DNA from: Lineus longissimus
Taxonomy: Eukaryota > Nemertea > Pilidiophora > Heteronemertea > Lineidae
NCBI RefSeq assembly: GCF_910592395.1
Contig: NC_088323.1
Coordinates: 12,883,501 to 12,947,500, forward strand
DNA: 64,000 bases
Direction of reading: 5' to 3'
Position 1 is the stretch's first letter. Each line of letters starts with the position of its first letter. Of the stretch, positions 23,338-34,722 are shown one piece after another. A program made the position numbers and the translations under genes. A model generated the notes under the pieces. The model had not been told where the DNA came from. It was given only the letters and a program-made list of their open reading frames with translations, and ran no database searches.

Positions 23338-23455
23338 TTAAATATGACTGTCCTGAGGCAGGCAGCCAGCAGGACTAATTCTTTTCATGTTATACACATG
23401 TGCACCACCCTGTACCGCAAACTCCTAGTGATAATTTGGATAGATCCTAAAACAA
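23338..23455. repeat. Inverted copy of the 11403-11513 repeat
   Basis: Carries 'tgaggcaggcagccagcagg' and CATGTTATACACATGTGCAC, matching 11403-11513 in reverse. Confidence 0.75.
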
Positions 23456-24291
23456 ATGTGCTCAAAATATTATTCGAATGTGGGCCAGAGAATTGACCAA
23501 TTTCACCGTTTTTCATCTGAATGAAAAATATATTTGGAAGCTACATACATGAAACTTGGAGTCTTTGTAGCTCTTGCTCTACCCTTCCTTATACAACAGT
23601 CTTTGAGTGGTACCCTGCAAAGCATTTGTTCATGCAGAGGGGGATGTTACACTCCCGACAGCGATATCTGGTCCCGGGCTGCGATGTTGAGTCGCCATTG
23701 TTCTGTTTCTTGGAAACAGCCTGGTTCGTTAGACATCAGCTAATTGGCAAATCTTCAGCTAGAAACCGACTGCAAGCGCCCGGGAACATTCGTGAACGGA
23801 AACAAAACGTAGTACAAGGCGCGAATTTAAAATTTTCGAAAATGACGTTTTGAAACGTCATTTGCCAGGGTGCTCCAAAATGCAGATGACATTCAAAAAC
23901 GTCATTTGGCAGAGAATGTGTTAAGATTGCTCTTGATATTGAAATAATTCAATCAAACGCCAACAGAGGTGATGGATTGTCACATGTGCATAATATTCTT
24001 GGAGGGACTGATGTACCCAGTATCTTAATGCGACCTCCAACAGTTTAAACCGAGGCTCGGCAACATGTACACTGTTTTATAACAGTTTTTTAATGTTTTG
24101 AAAGTCAATCAACCAGTGTAAACAAAATCTGTTGTTGATTGATCACTTTGGTGCAAGGCCATTCACTAGCAGGAGAGAAAACACACCTGGTGATCAGCAT
24201 CCTTTTGTTGATGCCAAGGATAAAACTGCGCTCAGGAATATCCACAAAATTATCTCTTTTGGAAATCATACTGTGGAGTAGTTACACTGTA
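23456..24291. other. Intronic; no gene recognised
   Basis: Contains 'aaaatgacgttttgaaacgtcat' (about 23840), a small inverted repeat, and nothing that reads as a conserved exon. Confidence 0.4.
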
Positions 24292-24527
24292 CAGTGGAAC
24301 CTCCCTTAACGGACACCTAACGGACACCTTTTGAGGACAACCTCTCTATTAAGGACACTAGTTTTGGTCCAGAATTATATCTTTCCATTCAATTTGACAT
24401 CTCTAATCAGGACACCTATCCAATCAGGACACCTCTCTAATCAGAACACCTCTCTATTAAGGACACCTCTCTATTAAGGACAGCACTTGTCAGTGCCAAG
24501 GGTGTCCTTAATAGAGAGGTTCGACAG
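24292..24527. mobile_element. CAGTAGAACC MITE, copy 5 (inverted, expanded)
   Basis: Begins CAGTGGAACCTCCCTTAACG with TA before it. 'aggacacctctctattaagg' phrases are multiplied inside, giving 236 bp. Confidence 0.82.
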
Positions 24528-24875
24528 TAGTTATAGTTAGTGGTAGCTACCAGGATTGAATTGGCTGAAGCCTTGAACTGGATTCAAACATTCTGTTTAC
24601 AGCACACATGTCTTAATCTCAAAAGCAAGTCATATAGACTAATATGTAAATCTAAAATCCCAACAAATCCTATACCGGTTTTAATCGCACACAAGAGATC
24701 TTTTGTCACACATAGCTGTAGTAGCTTCTCTGTGGCACTCTACACTCCTTTAACTACTGTGAACCTGTTCATTTTCATGCCTTGTTTTTTCCAATTTGCC
24801 AAAAGTTCCAAAAAACATATAATTATAGCAATTTTTTTGGATAGCTCACAAGATTTCTTCAGTCTGTTGCATATG

Positions 24876-25009
24876 CAGTGGAATCTCCCTCACAGAGAAA
24901 ATTGGTTGTTTCCATTACATTTGACCTCTCTTATCAGGACACCTCTCTATTAAGGACAGCTTTTGTCAGTCCCGAGGGTGTCCTTCATAGAGAGAGGTTC
25001 TACATACTG
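24876..25009. mobile_element. CAGTAGAACC MITE, copy 6 (shortened)
   Basis: CAGTGGAATCTCCCT at the left and 'agagaggttctacatactg' at the right; part of the left interior is missing. Confidence 0.75.
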
Positions 25010-25550
25010 TATTTTCATTATTCTATTTCTTGCAAAATCCACAAAAAGGCCCATGAAAATTAGACAGTCTACAGTATTTGAACTTCATGTACCTGTGAAA
25101 GCATACCATCATTGATATCAGGGCGATTGTGCATTGTTTCACCTTGCTGAGGGCAAGCTATGTGGAACAAAGTTCATTATCACAATGCATATCCCTTTCA
25201 TCTAATGGCTTCATTAGTGGGTGAGAACAGGTGGAGGTGAGTGGGGAGGCTATTCATACAACTGTTGCAAAACATATATACGTCCTTGTAATTTACCTCC
25301 TGATAAAAAACTACACAAGTCATAAATAAATCTGCAAAAATGCACCTTACCCTTTGCAGTCCACATTTTTGACAGAAACTTCTTTTTGTCATAACATAAT
25401 GGTTTTGAACATTTTACACTAACACTAACAGGGATCATCCACTCCAAAAAATACAGATTCATAGCAGTTTACCGTGATTTATTCAGAGGTTCGGTGTTTG
25501 TGTCAAGAAGCTGCAGATAAGCAGCCGTCAAGAAATTATCCAGGCTATCG

Positions 25551-26054
25551 CGCTAGCTCTGATGGTCAGACTATGCTACTATAACACCATTCATCCCGAT
25601 TGTGCCAGCTCTGATGGTCAGACAATGCTACTATAACACCATTCATCCCGATTGTGCCGGCTCTGATTGTCAGACTTTGCCACTATAATACCATTCATCC
25701 CGATTGTGCCGGCTCTGATGGTCAGACTATGCTTCTATAACATCATTCATCGCTATTGTGTTAGCTCTGATGGTCAGACTATGCTACTATAACACCATTC
25801 ATCCCGATTGTTCCGGCTCTGATGGTCAGACTTTGCCACTATAACACCATTCATCCCGATTGTGCCGGCTCTGATGGTCAGACTTTGCCACTGTAACACC
25901 ATTCATCCCGATTGTGCCGGCTCTGATGGTCAGACTTTGCCACTATAACACCATTCATCCCGATTGTTCCGGCTCTGATGGTCAGACTATGCTTCTATTA
26001 CACCATTCATCGCTATTGTGTTAGCTCTGATGGCAAGACTTAGCTAACACCATT
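25551..26054. repeat. 52-bp tandem repeat, about 9.7 copies
   Basis: The unit is GGCTCTGATGGTCAGACTAT, GCTACTATAACACCATTCAT, CCCGATTGTGCC. Copies with 'gcttctat..cgctattgtgtta' occur twice, four to five units apart, a sign of higher-order duplication. Confidence 0.95.
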
Positions 26055-26644
26055 CACTTTTCTCTGTTCAGTCAACTTCCTCTCTTTCGCATTCTAACAC
26101 ATCAGCCTCATCATCATTTTCTTTCCCGAACTATTGAATCGTTTGTGGGCATGGATAAAACATGGACACTTACCATTCATTGAAAGAACTTTTTCTGTAA
26201 AACACTTTGATTATAGACCAACAAGTGGGTGGCAAAAGCAAGCTTAATTGCAGCTTAACCAAGCCTAATTGCGGCAATGAATCCCATATGTAATTTTGCC
26301 AATTTCGATCAATCTACCTTTGCAAAGTGTTTTTCACCCTAAAAAGACTCGAAGCATACTGCATTACCATGTAGACAATGTATCAGCATGAAGGCAAAAA
26401 GCAAGCATATATTTCATTAGTATGACTGAAGCAAATGGCAAATTGTTCTGCTGGGGATTGGAATGATTCCTTGGAATGTCGAAAATGTATCTATTTTTGT
26501 CAAGTGGTAACTGTTCCAACACTAACAGACCTCCTGCTCAACACTGGCAACTAATAAGGTCCATAACCTTTTCACACTCGCCATAAATTCCAAAGCAAAA
26601 ATATATACATTTCCCAAGAAGAACAAAGTAAAGAATAACAGCGG

Positions 26645-26715
26645 ATTTATGCCATTTTTCTTCTGTGACCTTGAAAAGTAGATCAAATCCAGAACCTGGT
26701 ATCATATCATGTCAC
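26645..26715. repeat. Fragment of the 300-bp-unit repeat
   Basis: 'atttatgccattttt..ctgtgaccttgaaaagtagatcaaatcc' matches the motif-bearing part of the units at 39.2, 55.2 and 61.9 kb. Confidence 0.7.
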
Positions 26716-27012
26716 ATGTAGCACTCCTTAAAGGAGTAGTTAGGTAATTGTTTTGATATGTCTGTTTTTCTCCTGTTTCATTAGTAAACTGTTTTACTGA
26801 AAAACTCTTCAGTTCTGTTTCAGCTGTTGAACAGAATGTATTTCTTAAAACAGAGTTGAAACTATGTACTGAAATATTTGAAACAGAATTGAAAAAAATT
26901 AACATAATGGGACGCTTCATTAGTTATTTTTAGCACGCATACAGCGTGGAATTTGAAACGTGGACACAAGTGAACCCAAAGTTGGACCTCTCCTTGATAG
27001 CACGACAATTAC

Positions 27013-27403
27013 GTCATTGCTGGTGTCATACTGTCTGGCAGTGGGCTGCTGGCATCATATTGTCTGGTAGTGGGCTGCTGCCATCATTGCTGGTGTCATA
27101 CTGTCTGGCAGTGGGCTGCTGCCATCATTGCTGGTGTCATACTGTCTGGCAGTGGGCTGCTGCCATCATTGCTGGTGTCATACTGTCTGGCAGTGGGCTG
27201 CTGGCATCATATTGTCTGGTAGTGGGCTGCTGCCATCATTGCTGGTGTCATACTGTCTGGCAGTGGGCTGGTGCCATCATTGCTGGTGTCATACTGTCTG
27301 GCAGTGGGCTGTTTGCATTATTGCTGGTGTCATACTGTCTGGTAGTTGGCTGTTTGCATCATTGCTGGTGTCAAACTGTCTGGCAATGGGCTGCCGGCAT
27401 CAA
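27013..27403. repeat. 41-bp tandem repeat with 29-bp variants
   Basis: The unit is CTGCCATCATTGCTGGTGTC, ATACTGTCTGGCAGTGGGCT, G. A 12-bp-shorter version, lacking part of TTGCTGGTGTCA, occurs twice. Open frames through the array are by-products. Confidence 0.94.
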
Positions 27404-27483
27404 TCTTTGTAACAAGGCTATAGCCACTTTGTATGAAATCTGCACTTTGGCCAAACTGTCGGACTAATAGGGCTAGAAGTCCT

Positions 27484-28110
27484 TCAATCTTTGAAAAGCA
27501 CAACTTTGGTTTCTTGGCTTTTTTCATCAATTTCGAAACTTCTGGTAGTACATTTAATGAGATCTGCATCTTTGTGGTTTAACATTTTTAGTAGGATTGT
27601 TTTTGATGCTGATACAAGAGCAAGTGTAAGACGCGATGACATGACCATGTTATCAACAGGTGTGATGGAGCCTGAAGTCGAGAGGTGGCGTGGCGATGTT
27701 GTTTTCCAAGCCTGCTTGCCTTCATGAGAGAAGAAAAAAGACGAATTTCTTCGGCAGCTCAGGAAAGGTCGTGAAACAGACACCTTTGTTTCAAGGACAC
27801 TTTTAATTATAAGACATTCCTGAATGAAAATGGGACAAAAATTTTTGTTGGAAATAACGGCAATAATATTAGTTAATCATTGCACATTGGAATACTATTC
27901 TGTTCGGAATGGCTATTCCATTTATGTTATAACTTAAGTCATTTGTATGTAAGAGAATTCTTATTGAAACACGGCCAACGAATGCCTGGAATGAGGATTG
28001 TGCAACCACAATTTGCTTCGATGAGGGAATACCTAACATATCTAGGTAGCAATTCTCAATTGGCATAAATGTCTTTAACATAGTTCCAGTATTGAGGGGC
28101 GGTATTTCTA
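27484..28110. other. Open frames on both strands, not assigned
   Basis: The minus frame 27783-27484 (99 codons) and the plus frame 27491-27727 overlap. A plus frame at 27880-28068 ends with LLKHGQRMPGMRIVQPQFAS, then MREYLTYLG, which has coding-like composition. No family is recognised and no clear splice sites were seen. Confidence 0.2.
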
Positions 28111-28129
28111 TTTATTATCAAAGGTGTAC

Positions 28130-28218
28130 TTGAGCCCATGCAACATTGGAATATGAGTTTTGTAACTCATATTCCAATGAGTTTTGTAACTCATATTACA
28201 AATGTTGCATGGGCTCAG
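28130..28218. repeat. Short strong hairpin
   Basis: TGAGCCCATGCAACATT is inverted at the other end, with a second inverted pair (AATATGAGTT / AACTCATATT) occurring twice inside. Confidence 0.9.
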
Positions 28219-28289
28219 TATTCTAAAACCCCAGAGTGAGAAAATTTCACTTTCATAATGGATAATGTATATAGCCTTGTTTTCACCAC

Positions 28290-28456
28290 AGAAGTTTGGG
28301 TGAGACAACCCAAACCGTTTGGGTTTGGGTTGGTGAAATGAAAATAAAATATTGGCCAAAACCTCGGCTATGTCTCGGATTTGGCCAATATTTTAGTTCC
28401 ACCCTCGCGGTTTGGGTAAGACAATCAATACCGACAGTGAGGTATCAATTCCTTAA
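28290..28456. repeat. Foldback element, family D copy 2
   Basis: Inner arms AAAATATTGGCCAAA / inverse, and the terminal phrase 'accgacagtgaggtatcaat' shared with 10543-10701. Confidence 0.8.
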
Positions 28457-29555
28457 CCCAACGATGATAAATCTTGCGATCTTGGGCACATCACTTTATC
28501 AAAATTGCCATGTTCTTGTAATGAGATATCAAGAAACTATGATTCCCTTGACCTGGGGCAAAGCCAGTTCAACCAATATAGGCCTACACCATCCAAATGG
28601 ACAATATCTTGGATGGATCACTCATCCAACGCCGAAGCTAGCACCAGGCCAAGAAACATGGCATCCAACCGTAGTAGCACGGAACATACACAATGGGAAA
28701 ACCAAGAAGAAAAAGCCAGAAGGATACACCGTGCAGATCAGAATATGTACCGGAACATGCTAACTGGTGACCATTGTTTGTTACATTAATTTTCTCATTG
28801 ACGTCATCTGATTTTTTTCATTGCACTTCCAAAGCCTATGATGTACGTGTAGGCGAACAAAGCAATATTTCATACCACTACTGCCAGCCCTCTGGAATGC
28901 TCAAATGTCTCTCAGAGTACCACAGAATGTAAGCAATCTGACAGGAGAGTGGCTTCCACGGTTAAGTCTAAACACATCAACACATCAAGTGGCTGTCATA
29001 TCCGTTTCACAAAGAATGTGTGGAGCGGGTTTCGAAGAAACGTCAGAAAATGAAATATTTGGCAACAGAATAGAAAACTGCATCATGTTCATAGAAATAA
29101 TGATGTGGTTGGATGGCTGTTCATGGTTAGAGAACACACATTGGGTTGAATGTAGTTTTTGCTAGATGATTCTTTAACCGGAATATTTGTACTTCATCGA
29201 GAACTTTTGACTCCCTGACATGCCTGATTTTAACATGATTTTGCCTGAAACAGGAAAAAAGTCCTGTTCATTTTCTGAATTAACGCAGAACCGCCCTCCA
29301 TACAGTCATGAACTCTGTCAATTTTAAAAGGCCGGGCCTGCGTTATCTCGTATCGATACTTCTCACCAGGATTGTCAGTTGGATAAAATGAATAAGGAGG
29401 TCATTTTCCCAAAACATTATATATTAAGGGGCAGCCATTTTTAAAGGGGGGGGGGGCACCCCATTATTAAAGGGTGTGGAGAACACTGTACTTTCTTACG
29501 CACTTTTCCTTCATCAAGTTAAAAGAGAGCTGCATCTACATGTATGATGTAAATA
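28457..29555. other. Intronic; weak open frames only
   Basis: A 94-codon plus frame at 28505-28789 contains SSNAEASTRPRNMAS, then TEHTQWENQEEKARRIHR, discussed under findings. A G run is at 29447-29455. Nothing else is supportable. Confidence 0.25.
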
Positions 29556-29730
29556 CAGTAGAACCTCTCTATTAGGGACACCCTTGGGACTGACAAACGT
29601 CCTTAATAGAGAGGTGCCCTGATTACAGAGGTCAAATTGAATGGAAACAACCAATTTGGGTCTAGAACTAGTGTCCTTAATAGAGAGGTTGTCCTTAATA
29701 GAGAGGTAGCCGCTAAGGGAGGTTCCACTG
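29556..29730. mobile_element. CAGTAGAACC MITE, copy 7
   Basis: 175 bp, ends CAGTAGAACCTCTCTATTAG and the inverse of CAGTGGAACCTCCC, TA on both sides. Confidence 0.88.
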
Positions 29731-30116
29731 TACATTCAAACCCTGATTCACAAAGTTGTACTCATCTCGCAAGCGCTTCCATTCAGTTTTAGCATTCTTT
29801 GCGTAGAATCTCTCCACACGTTCCAACCATACCGGAGCTAGCCTAGTTTCTGTTCTCGGTAACTGACACCAATGCCAGTCGAGGCTGATGGGTAAGGGCC
29901 ATGGTATGAATCTTCCCTTTGTTTATTTTCTGTTTTATATACACTGACATACAAGTAACGATTAACCCTTTCACCTCCGTGCAACACGACCTTACCTTGA
30001 AAAGCATGTTGAAAAAATTGCGGCAGAACGAGAAATTTTAGCAATGTTACGAAAAAGTTTCGGCATCAGGTTTTAGAGTTGGTGGGGTTCCTTGATGCAA
30101 GGCTGTAGATATTAAC

Positions 30117-31151
30117 CCCTTTGTTGCGGCAGTCGTTTTGGTCAGCGCCACCATGTGCTGGCAGTCGATACCAATAATAAACATTGGAGCTAACATTTAA
30201 CTGAACGCTCGAAACTATTCAGAAGTGTCGCCATCTATACTATTAAGATTAATTAATTAATTAACTAATTATTCCCGAGGGCGTTTGGTGTATTTAGATA
30301 GGTTGCGACCAAGTGCCGGTGTGTAAATTATATTTTAGAAGGGCATGACGTACTATGCACGTCACCTGCACAGCATGGGACCATGTACATGACATGGTAT
30401 GCACGTCACCTGCACAGCATGGGACCATGTACATGACGTGGTGTGCACGTCACCTGCACAGCATGGGACCATGTACATGACGTGGTATGCACGTCACCTG
30501 CACAGCATGGGACCATGTACATGACGTGGTATGCACGTCACCTGCACAGCATTGGACCATGTACATGACGTGGTGTGCACGTCACCTGCACAGCATGGGA
30601 CCATGTACATGACGTGGTGTGCACGTCACCTGCACAGCATGGGACCATGTACATGACGTGGTATGCACGTCACCTGCACAGCATGGGACCATGTACATGA
30701 CGTGGTGTGCACGTCACCTGCACAGCATGGGACCATGTACATGACGTGGTATGCACGTCACCTGCACAGCATGGGACCATGTACATGACGTGGTATGCAC
30801 GTCACCTGCACAGCATTGGACCATGTACATGACGTGGTGTGCACGTCACCTGCACAGCATGGGACCATGTACATGACGTGGTGTGCACGTCACCTGCACA
30901 GCATGGGACCATGTACATGACGTGGTATGCACGTCACCTGCACAGCATTGGACCATGTACATGACGTGGTGTGCACGTCACCTGCACAGCATGGGACCAT
31001 GTACATGACGTGGTGTGCACGTCACCTGCACAGCATGGGACCATGTACATGACGTGGTATGCACGTCACCTGCACAGCATGGGACCATATATGATGTGCT
31101 ATGCACGTCAGCCGCAGCAAAAGGGTAAGCATGTCAACTGCAGTGAAAGGG
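30117..31151. mobile_element. TTAA-flanked element carrying a 44-bp satellite
   Basis: Ends CCCCTTTGTTGC and, inverted, CCCTTTCACTGC, with TTAA at 30113-30116 and 31152-31155. The left 190 bp also occurs inverted at 6736-6960, and a single-unit relative opens the window (1-72). No protein is encoded. Confidence 0.7.
30343..31113. repeat. 44-bp tandem repeat, about 17 copies
   Basis: The unit is TGACGTGGTATGCACGTCAC, CTGCACAGCATGGGACCATG, TACA. Each unit holds TGACGTG...CACGTCA, a 7-bp inverted repeat. GGTAT/GGTGT and CATGGG/CATTGG variants alternate in blocks, so the array grew by multi-unit duplication. Confidence 0.96.
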
Positions 31152-31155
31152 TTAA

Positions 31156-31523
31156 GTGAAGAGATGAATTGAAAGCTTTAAGAACCCTATTGATGACTCT
31201 GAAACCTCTGTCACATCTCACCCATTATGTTTGAAGTAAACGTAAGTTATGTTTGCATCCGAATAAAAATTGCTGTGAAAACAGCAAAATACTTATAATA
31301 AATATGTACAAAGCAAAAATAGATTGAAGAATGAAAATGAGTTTCCATAATGCTGGGGCCCCAGAAGAATTGGTTCAGAAAAGTTAACATGTAACAACAA
31401 CAACGGAAGGAAATGGTTGAGAAAAGTTAACATGCAACAACGATAACGGAAGAACAATCGGTGAAATCATCACTATATCCTCGCAGTGAAAATTATTCTT
31501 GGCTGAGAGTCTATTTTGTTGAT
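31156..31523. other. Intronic; no gene recognised
   Basis: Contains a repeated 'aaaagttaacatg(t/c)aacaac' phrase at 31380 and 31425 and no recognisable exon. Confidence 0.4.
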
Positions 31524-31525
31524 TA

Positions 31526-34500
31526 CCGTATTTTGCTGCGTATAAAACGCACCGGGGTATAAAGCGCACCCATTGAGTCCGTAGACAAAATCCAGACATA
31601 AGGCGCACCTACGTATAACACGCAGTACATTTTACATACTACAGGTATACACAATGTACCGGGTATACTGGGCCATAAACAATTTTTGCCAGTTTTTAAA
31701 TTGAACTTCCTATTTCTTTTTCAGTTGAAAAGGACTGTTGTAACAATGAAGAGGGAAAGTGGTCATACACACCTCCGACCCTGCATCACATACTTGTATA
31801 CTAGTTGCTAATAAAGCCGATACATTTGTACTGCGTTCCTCTTTCTTATCTCACTACAGCGGTAGTCTTGCTCGTACTGGATATAACCGATAAAGCTTTT
31901 CTCATTGAGAGAAAAACTGTGTTGTGCTCAACTTCAATTTCGTGTGTTGACACGGTATGGGGGCTGTATCATAGGTCGACAGAATAGAGAAGTCAAATTT
32001 TCCAAACAAAAACGTTTTTTATTACCCGGTAAATACACAATAAAGTTATGGATGTTTAATCAGCACATAATAGCACACAAACAGTATCCCATTATTCACA
32101 ATAGCCAATTAGCACCTTAACAATGCCTTGTTTATGGTAGGTAATTAAACGGTACTTTGCATCAATCAAGGACAATAGACCAAACAATGAGTCGTTTAAA
32201 TTGTCATTGTGTAGAATTGTCAATAGAATACACTGTAGATTACGGTACACAATAGATTAGGGTTGAAAATCTTATGCACAGTCAGAAATAGTTCATAATT
32301 GTTCATGAAGTAATTACTTAGTAATCTTAGTTCTGAAAAGTCCAAAGGGAGAAATGTTCATTCAAATAGTTTATAAATCCTCGATATCGCTGGCCGTAAA
32401 TCCGTCAAAATCCTCGTCATCAGTATCATCGTTGAAGAGGTTTGCGAATAGCTGGGCCATCTCGGGTGATACATTCGGAAGAGTATTCGCGGTTTCATCA
32501 TCGTCAGAATCGTCGTCGTTCTCTGGTTGATCGGGCAAAGCATCGGGAAGCATCGCAGATTTTCGAAATCCATTCGTAATGGAAGACGTTTTCACTTTGG
32601 TCCACGACTCCAATACCCATTTGGCAACTTCAGCGTAGCTGGCACGGCGTTGGCGGCCCGTCTTAGTGAACGTATGTTCGCCCTCAACCATCCAAGTCTC
32701 CCAAATCGTACGCAGATTGTCCTTAAACGCTTTGTTTACGGCGATATCCAAAGGTTGAAGCAGCTTCGTAAGGCCTCCTGGAATTACCGAAATCAAGGAG
32801 TTCTGGCGTTGGAGATGATCTTTAACCGACTGCGTCTTGTGGGCAGTCATTGAATCAAGGACAAGAACAGACTTGGACGTGTGGAAAAATCCGCCCGGTC
32901 GCTTCACATGCACGGAGTCCAACCAGTCGTTCATGACGGCTTCGTTCATCCATCCCTTCGCGTTCGCTCTGATAGAGACACCGGCCGGAAACTTCTCTTT
33001 CGGGATGGTCTTACGTTTGAAGATAAGCATGGGTGGCAACTTCTTTCCGGAGGCAGTGCAGGCAAGGACGACAGTGAAGCTTGTTTTCTCGTGGCCTGTC
33101 GTCTTGATTGGAACCATGTTGACACCGGTCTTCTCAACGGTGCGATGCATGGGGATGTCGAATGTCAGTGGGACCTCATCCATGTTTGTCACCCGGTCCA
33201 GATCGATCTTGTGCTCAGTGATGATGTCTTTCGTGTATGACTGGAAGCTGTCGACCTTTTCCTGCCAGTCAGCTGGTAACTTCTGACAAACTGTGGTGCG
33301 GGTTCGGATCGAGAGTTCTTTGCGTCGCATAAACCTGAAGCACCAGGAGGGACCACCTTGGAATTCCTCTATCAGCATGTCGTCTGCGATCGTTCTTGCT
33401 TTCAATCGGATGCTAACGGTCGAGACGCCTCTGCCAGCTGCCCTCTGCTCTGTAACCCATGCCATTACTGTATCTTCAAGTGCTGGCCAGCGTGCCTTGT
33501 CACCCCGGAACGTCTTCCTTGATTTCTTGGTCTTCTTCAGGGCATCCTTCATCTTTCGCCAACCTCGCACCATAGACTCATTGATACCAAACTCCCGACC
33601 GGCGGCTCTGTTCCCGTGCTGTTCTGCATACTCGATAACTTTAAGCTTGAATCTGGCTTCATACGACGTTCTTCTCTTGACTGGAGGCATCTTGACTGTT
33701 CGTGGATTCTGGATTATTATGACGTGGCCTGTTCGCTTGTACTTGTGATATGTCTCAACAGTAATTTTGACCCCTATTTATACCCCTTAATTGGCTCCTG
33801 ATGTAGATTTTTGTGATGCCACAGATTTGCATATGATTAATTAGGGCAATTAACTGACCCTTCAATAAAATGAGTTGTACTAATCAATCTCCCCTAGTTG
33901 TGATATGTGTGAATCATTTTGATTGGTTTAATTCATCTGCCAAAATTTACGATTTTCTCACCTTTTTAGTGTGAATTGAACCATCGGTTGGGAAGGATAT
34001 CGGACCTGCGATACTTACCATTCAAGCCCATGCTCAATGATATCATCGGCTAATCGGGCCCTCTGCCTTGACTATTCCAATACACAGAACAACAAATAAC
34101 TACGCTTGTAGGCTTATGTTATTTTATATTCAGATGATAATAATTTTATTATAGAAATACGGGTGCCAATTCCTAAAGCAAAACAAATACCGGTACGTAT
34201 TTGCCGACCTAAAAAATAAAATAAAATGCATCAGATCTTCAGAATGATGATAATAACTTCTGAGATGCCCCCTGCCTATCTTTCCTTCGTAAAAGCCTCG
34301 CTTTGATGTTAAATCATGGCGGCACACGATCAGCTGATTTATCGATTTGGATTTATCTCGCATCTACGCTCAGAATATTGCCACTAAGGACCCTCAAAAA
34401 CATTTATAGAAGTAACTGAAATGATAATGAGGATACTAATATGTATGGCGTACAGAACAGGCGAGTTAGCATCGGTGAACTATGCAAAGTGCATCGATAT

Positions 34501-34720
34501 TCCCGATTTTTCTTTCGTGCAAAAATATAAAATGCGCCGACTTGGTTGCGAGCCAAAAAAGCCGTCAAAAGAAATGAGTTGATGGAAAAAAATCTTGTGA
34601 TCATTCGGTGGCTTCCTAGGGCTAGGCCATAGATAACACGCACCTTTGTATAACGCGCACCCCCCGATTTTAGGGCTTTCTTGGGTCAAAAAGCTGCGCC
34701 TTATACGCAGCAAAATACGG
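31526..34720 (-). mobile_element. Complete autonomous pogo-family DNA transposon
   Basis: The two ends mirror each other, starting CCGTATTTTGCTGCGTATAA and followed by imperfect repeats of a GCGCAC-containing motif. Both ends are flanked by the dinucleotide TA (31524-31525 and 34721-34722), the target duplication expected for the Tc1/mariner-pogo group. The 3195-bp element contains one uninterrupted transposase frame (32371-33690) on the minus strand. About 850 bp on the 3' side and 1030 bp on the 5' side are non-coding. It lies in the 18.8-kb kinase intron in the same orientation as the host gene. Confidence 0.9.
32371..33690 (-). CDS. Pogo/CENP-B-type DDE transposase, intact, 439 aa
   Basis: This protein would bind the element's ends and catalyse cut-and-paste movement in the nucleus. 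Residues about 8-52 form a Brinker-like helix-turn-helix (YEARFKLKVIEYAEQHGNRA, then NESMVRGWRK). Residues about 65-130 look like a CENP-B/Tc5-type DNA-binding domain, with GGPSWCFRFMRRKELSIRTR at its end. Residues about 165-370 are the DDE_1 catalytic domain, with likely acidic residues D171 (NMDE), D279 (LVLDS, followed by TAH) and D315 (LQPLD, followed by VNKAF). The tail (387-439) is very acidic. The start at 33690 is the first ATG and is followed at once by PPVKRRTSYEARF, a normal beginning for this family. No stop or frameshift interrupts it, and all catalytic residues are present, which suggests recent activity. POGK-like domesticated genes share the layout, but the flanking inverted repeats make this a transposon. 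Confidence 0.93.
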   Translation of the reverse strand: MPPVKRRTSYEARFKLKVIEYAEQHGNRAAGREFGINESMVRGWRKMKDALKKTKKSRKTFRGDKARWPALEDTVMAWVTEQRAAGRGVSTVSIRLKARTIADDMLIEEFQGGPSWCFRFMRRKELSIRTRTTVCQKLPADWQEKVDSFQSYTKDIITEHKIDLDRVTNMDEVPLTFDIPMHRTVEKTGVNMVPIKTTGHEKTSFTVVLACTASGKKLPPMLIFKRKTIPKEKFPAGVSIRANAKGWMNEAVMNDWLDSVHVKRPGGFFHTSKSVLVLDSMTAHKTQSVKDHLQRQNSLISVIPGGLTKLLQPLDIAVNKAFKDNLRTIWETWMVEGEHTFTKTGRQRRASYAEVAKWVLESWTKVKTSSITNGFRKSAMLPDALPDQPENDDDSDDDETANTLPNVSPEMAQLFANLFNDDTDDEDFDGFTASDIEDL

Positions 34721-34722
34721 TA

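Noticed and set aside
26946-27467. 173-codon plus-strand frame with CWCHTVWQWA repeats
   Set aside because: Translation of the 41-bp array; the frame survives only because unit variants happen to keep it open.
30343-31113. CRISPR-like array
   Set aside because: There are no unique spacers; the 44-bp units are contiguous and the context is eukaryotic.
32837-33748. Plus-strand frames of 108-151 codons
   Set aside because: Antisense shadows of the transposase frame, which has recognisable domains on the minus strand.
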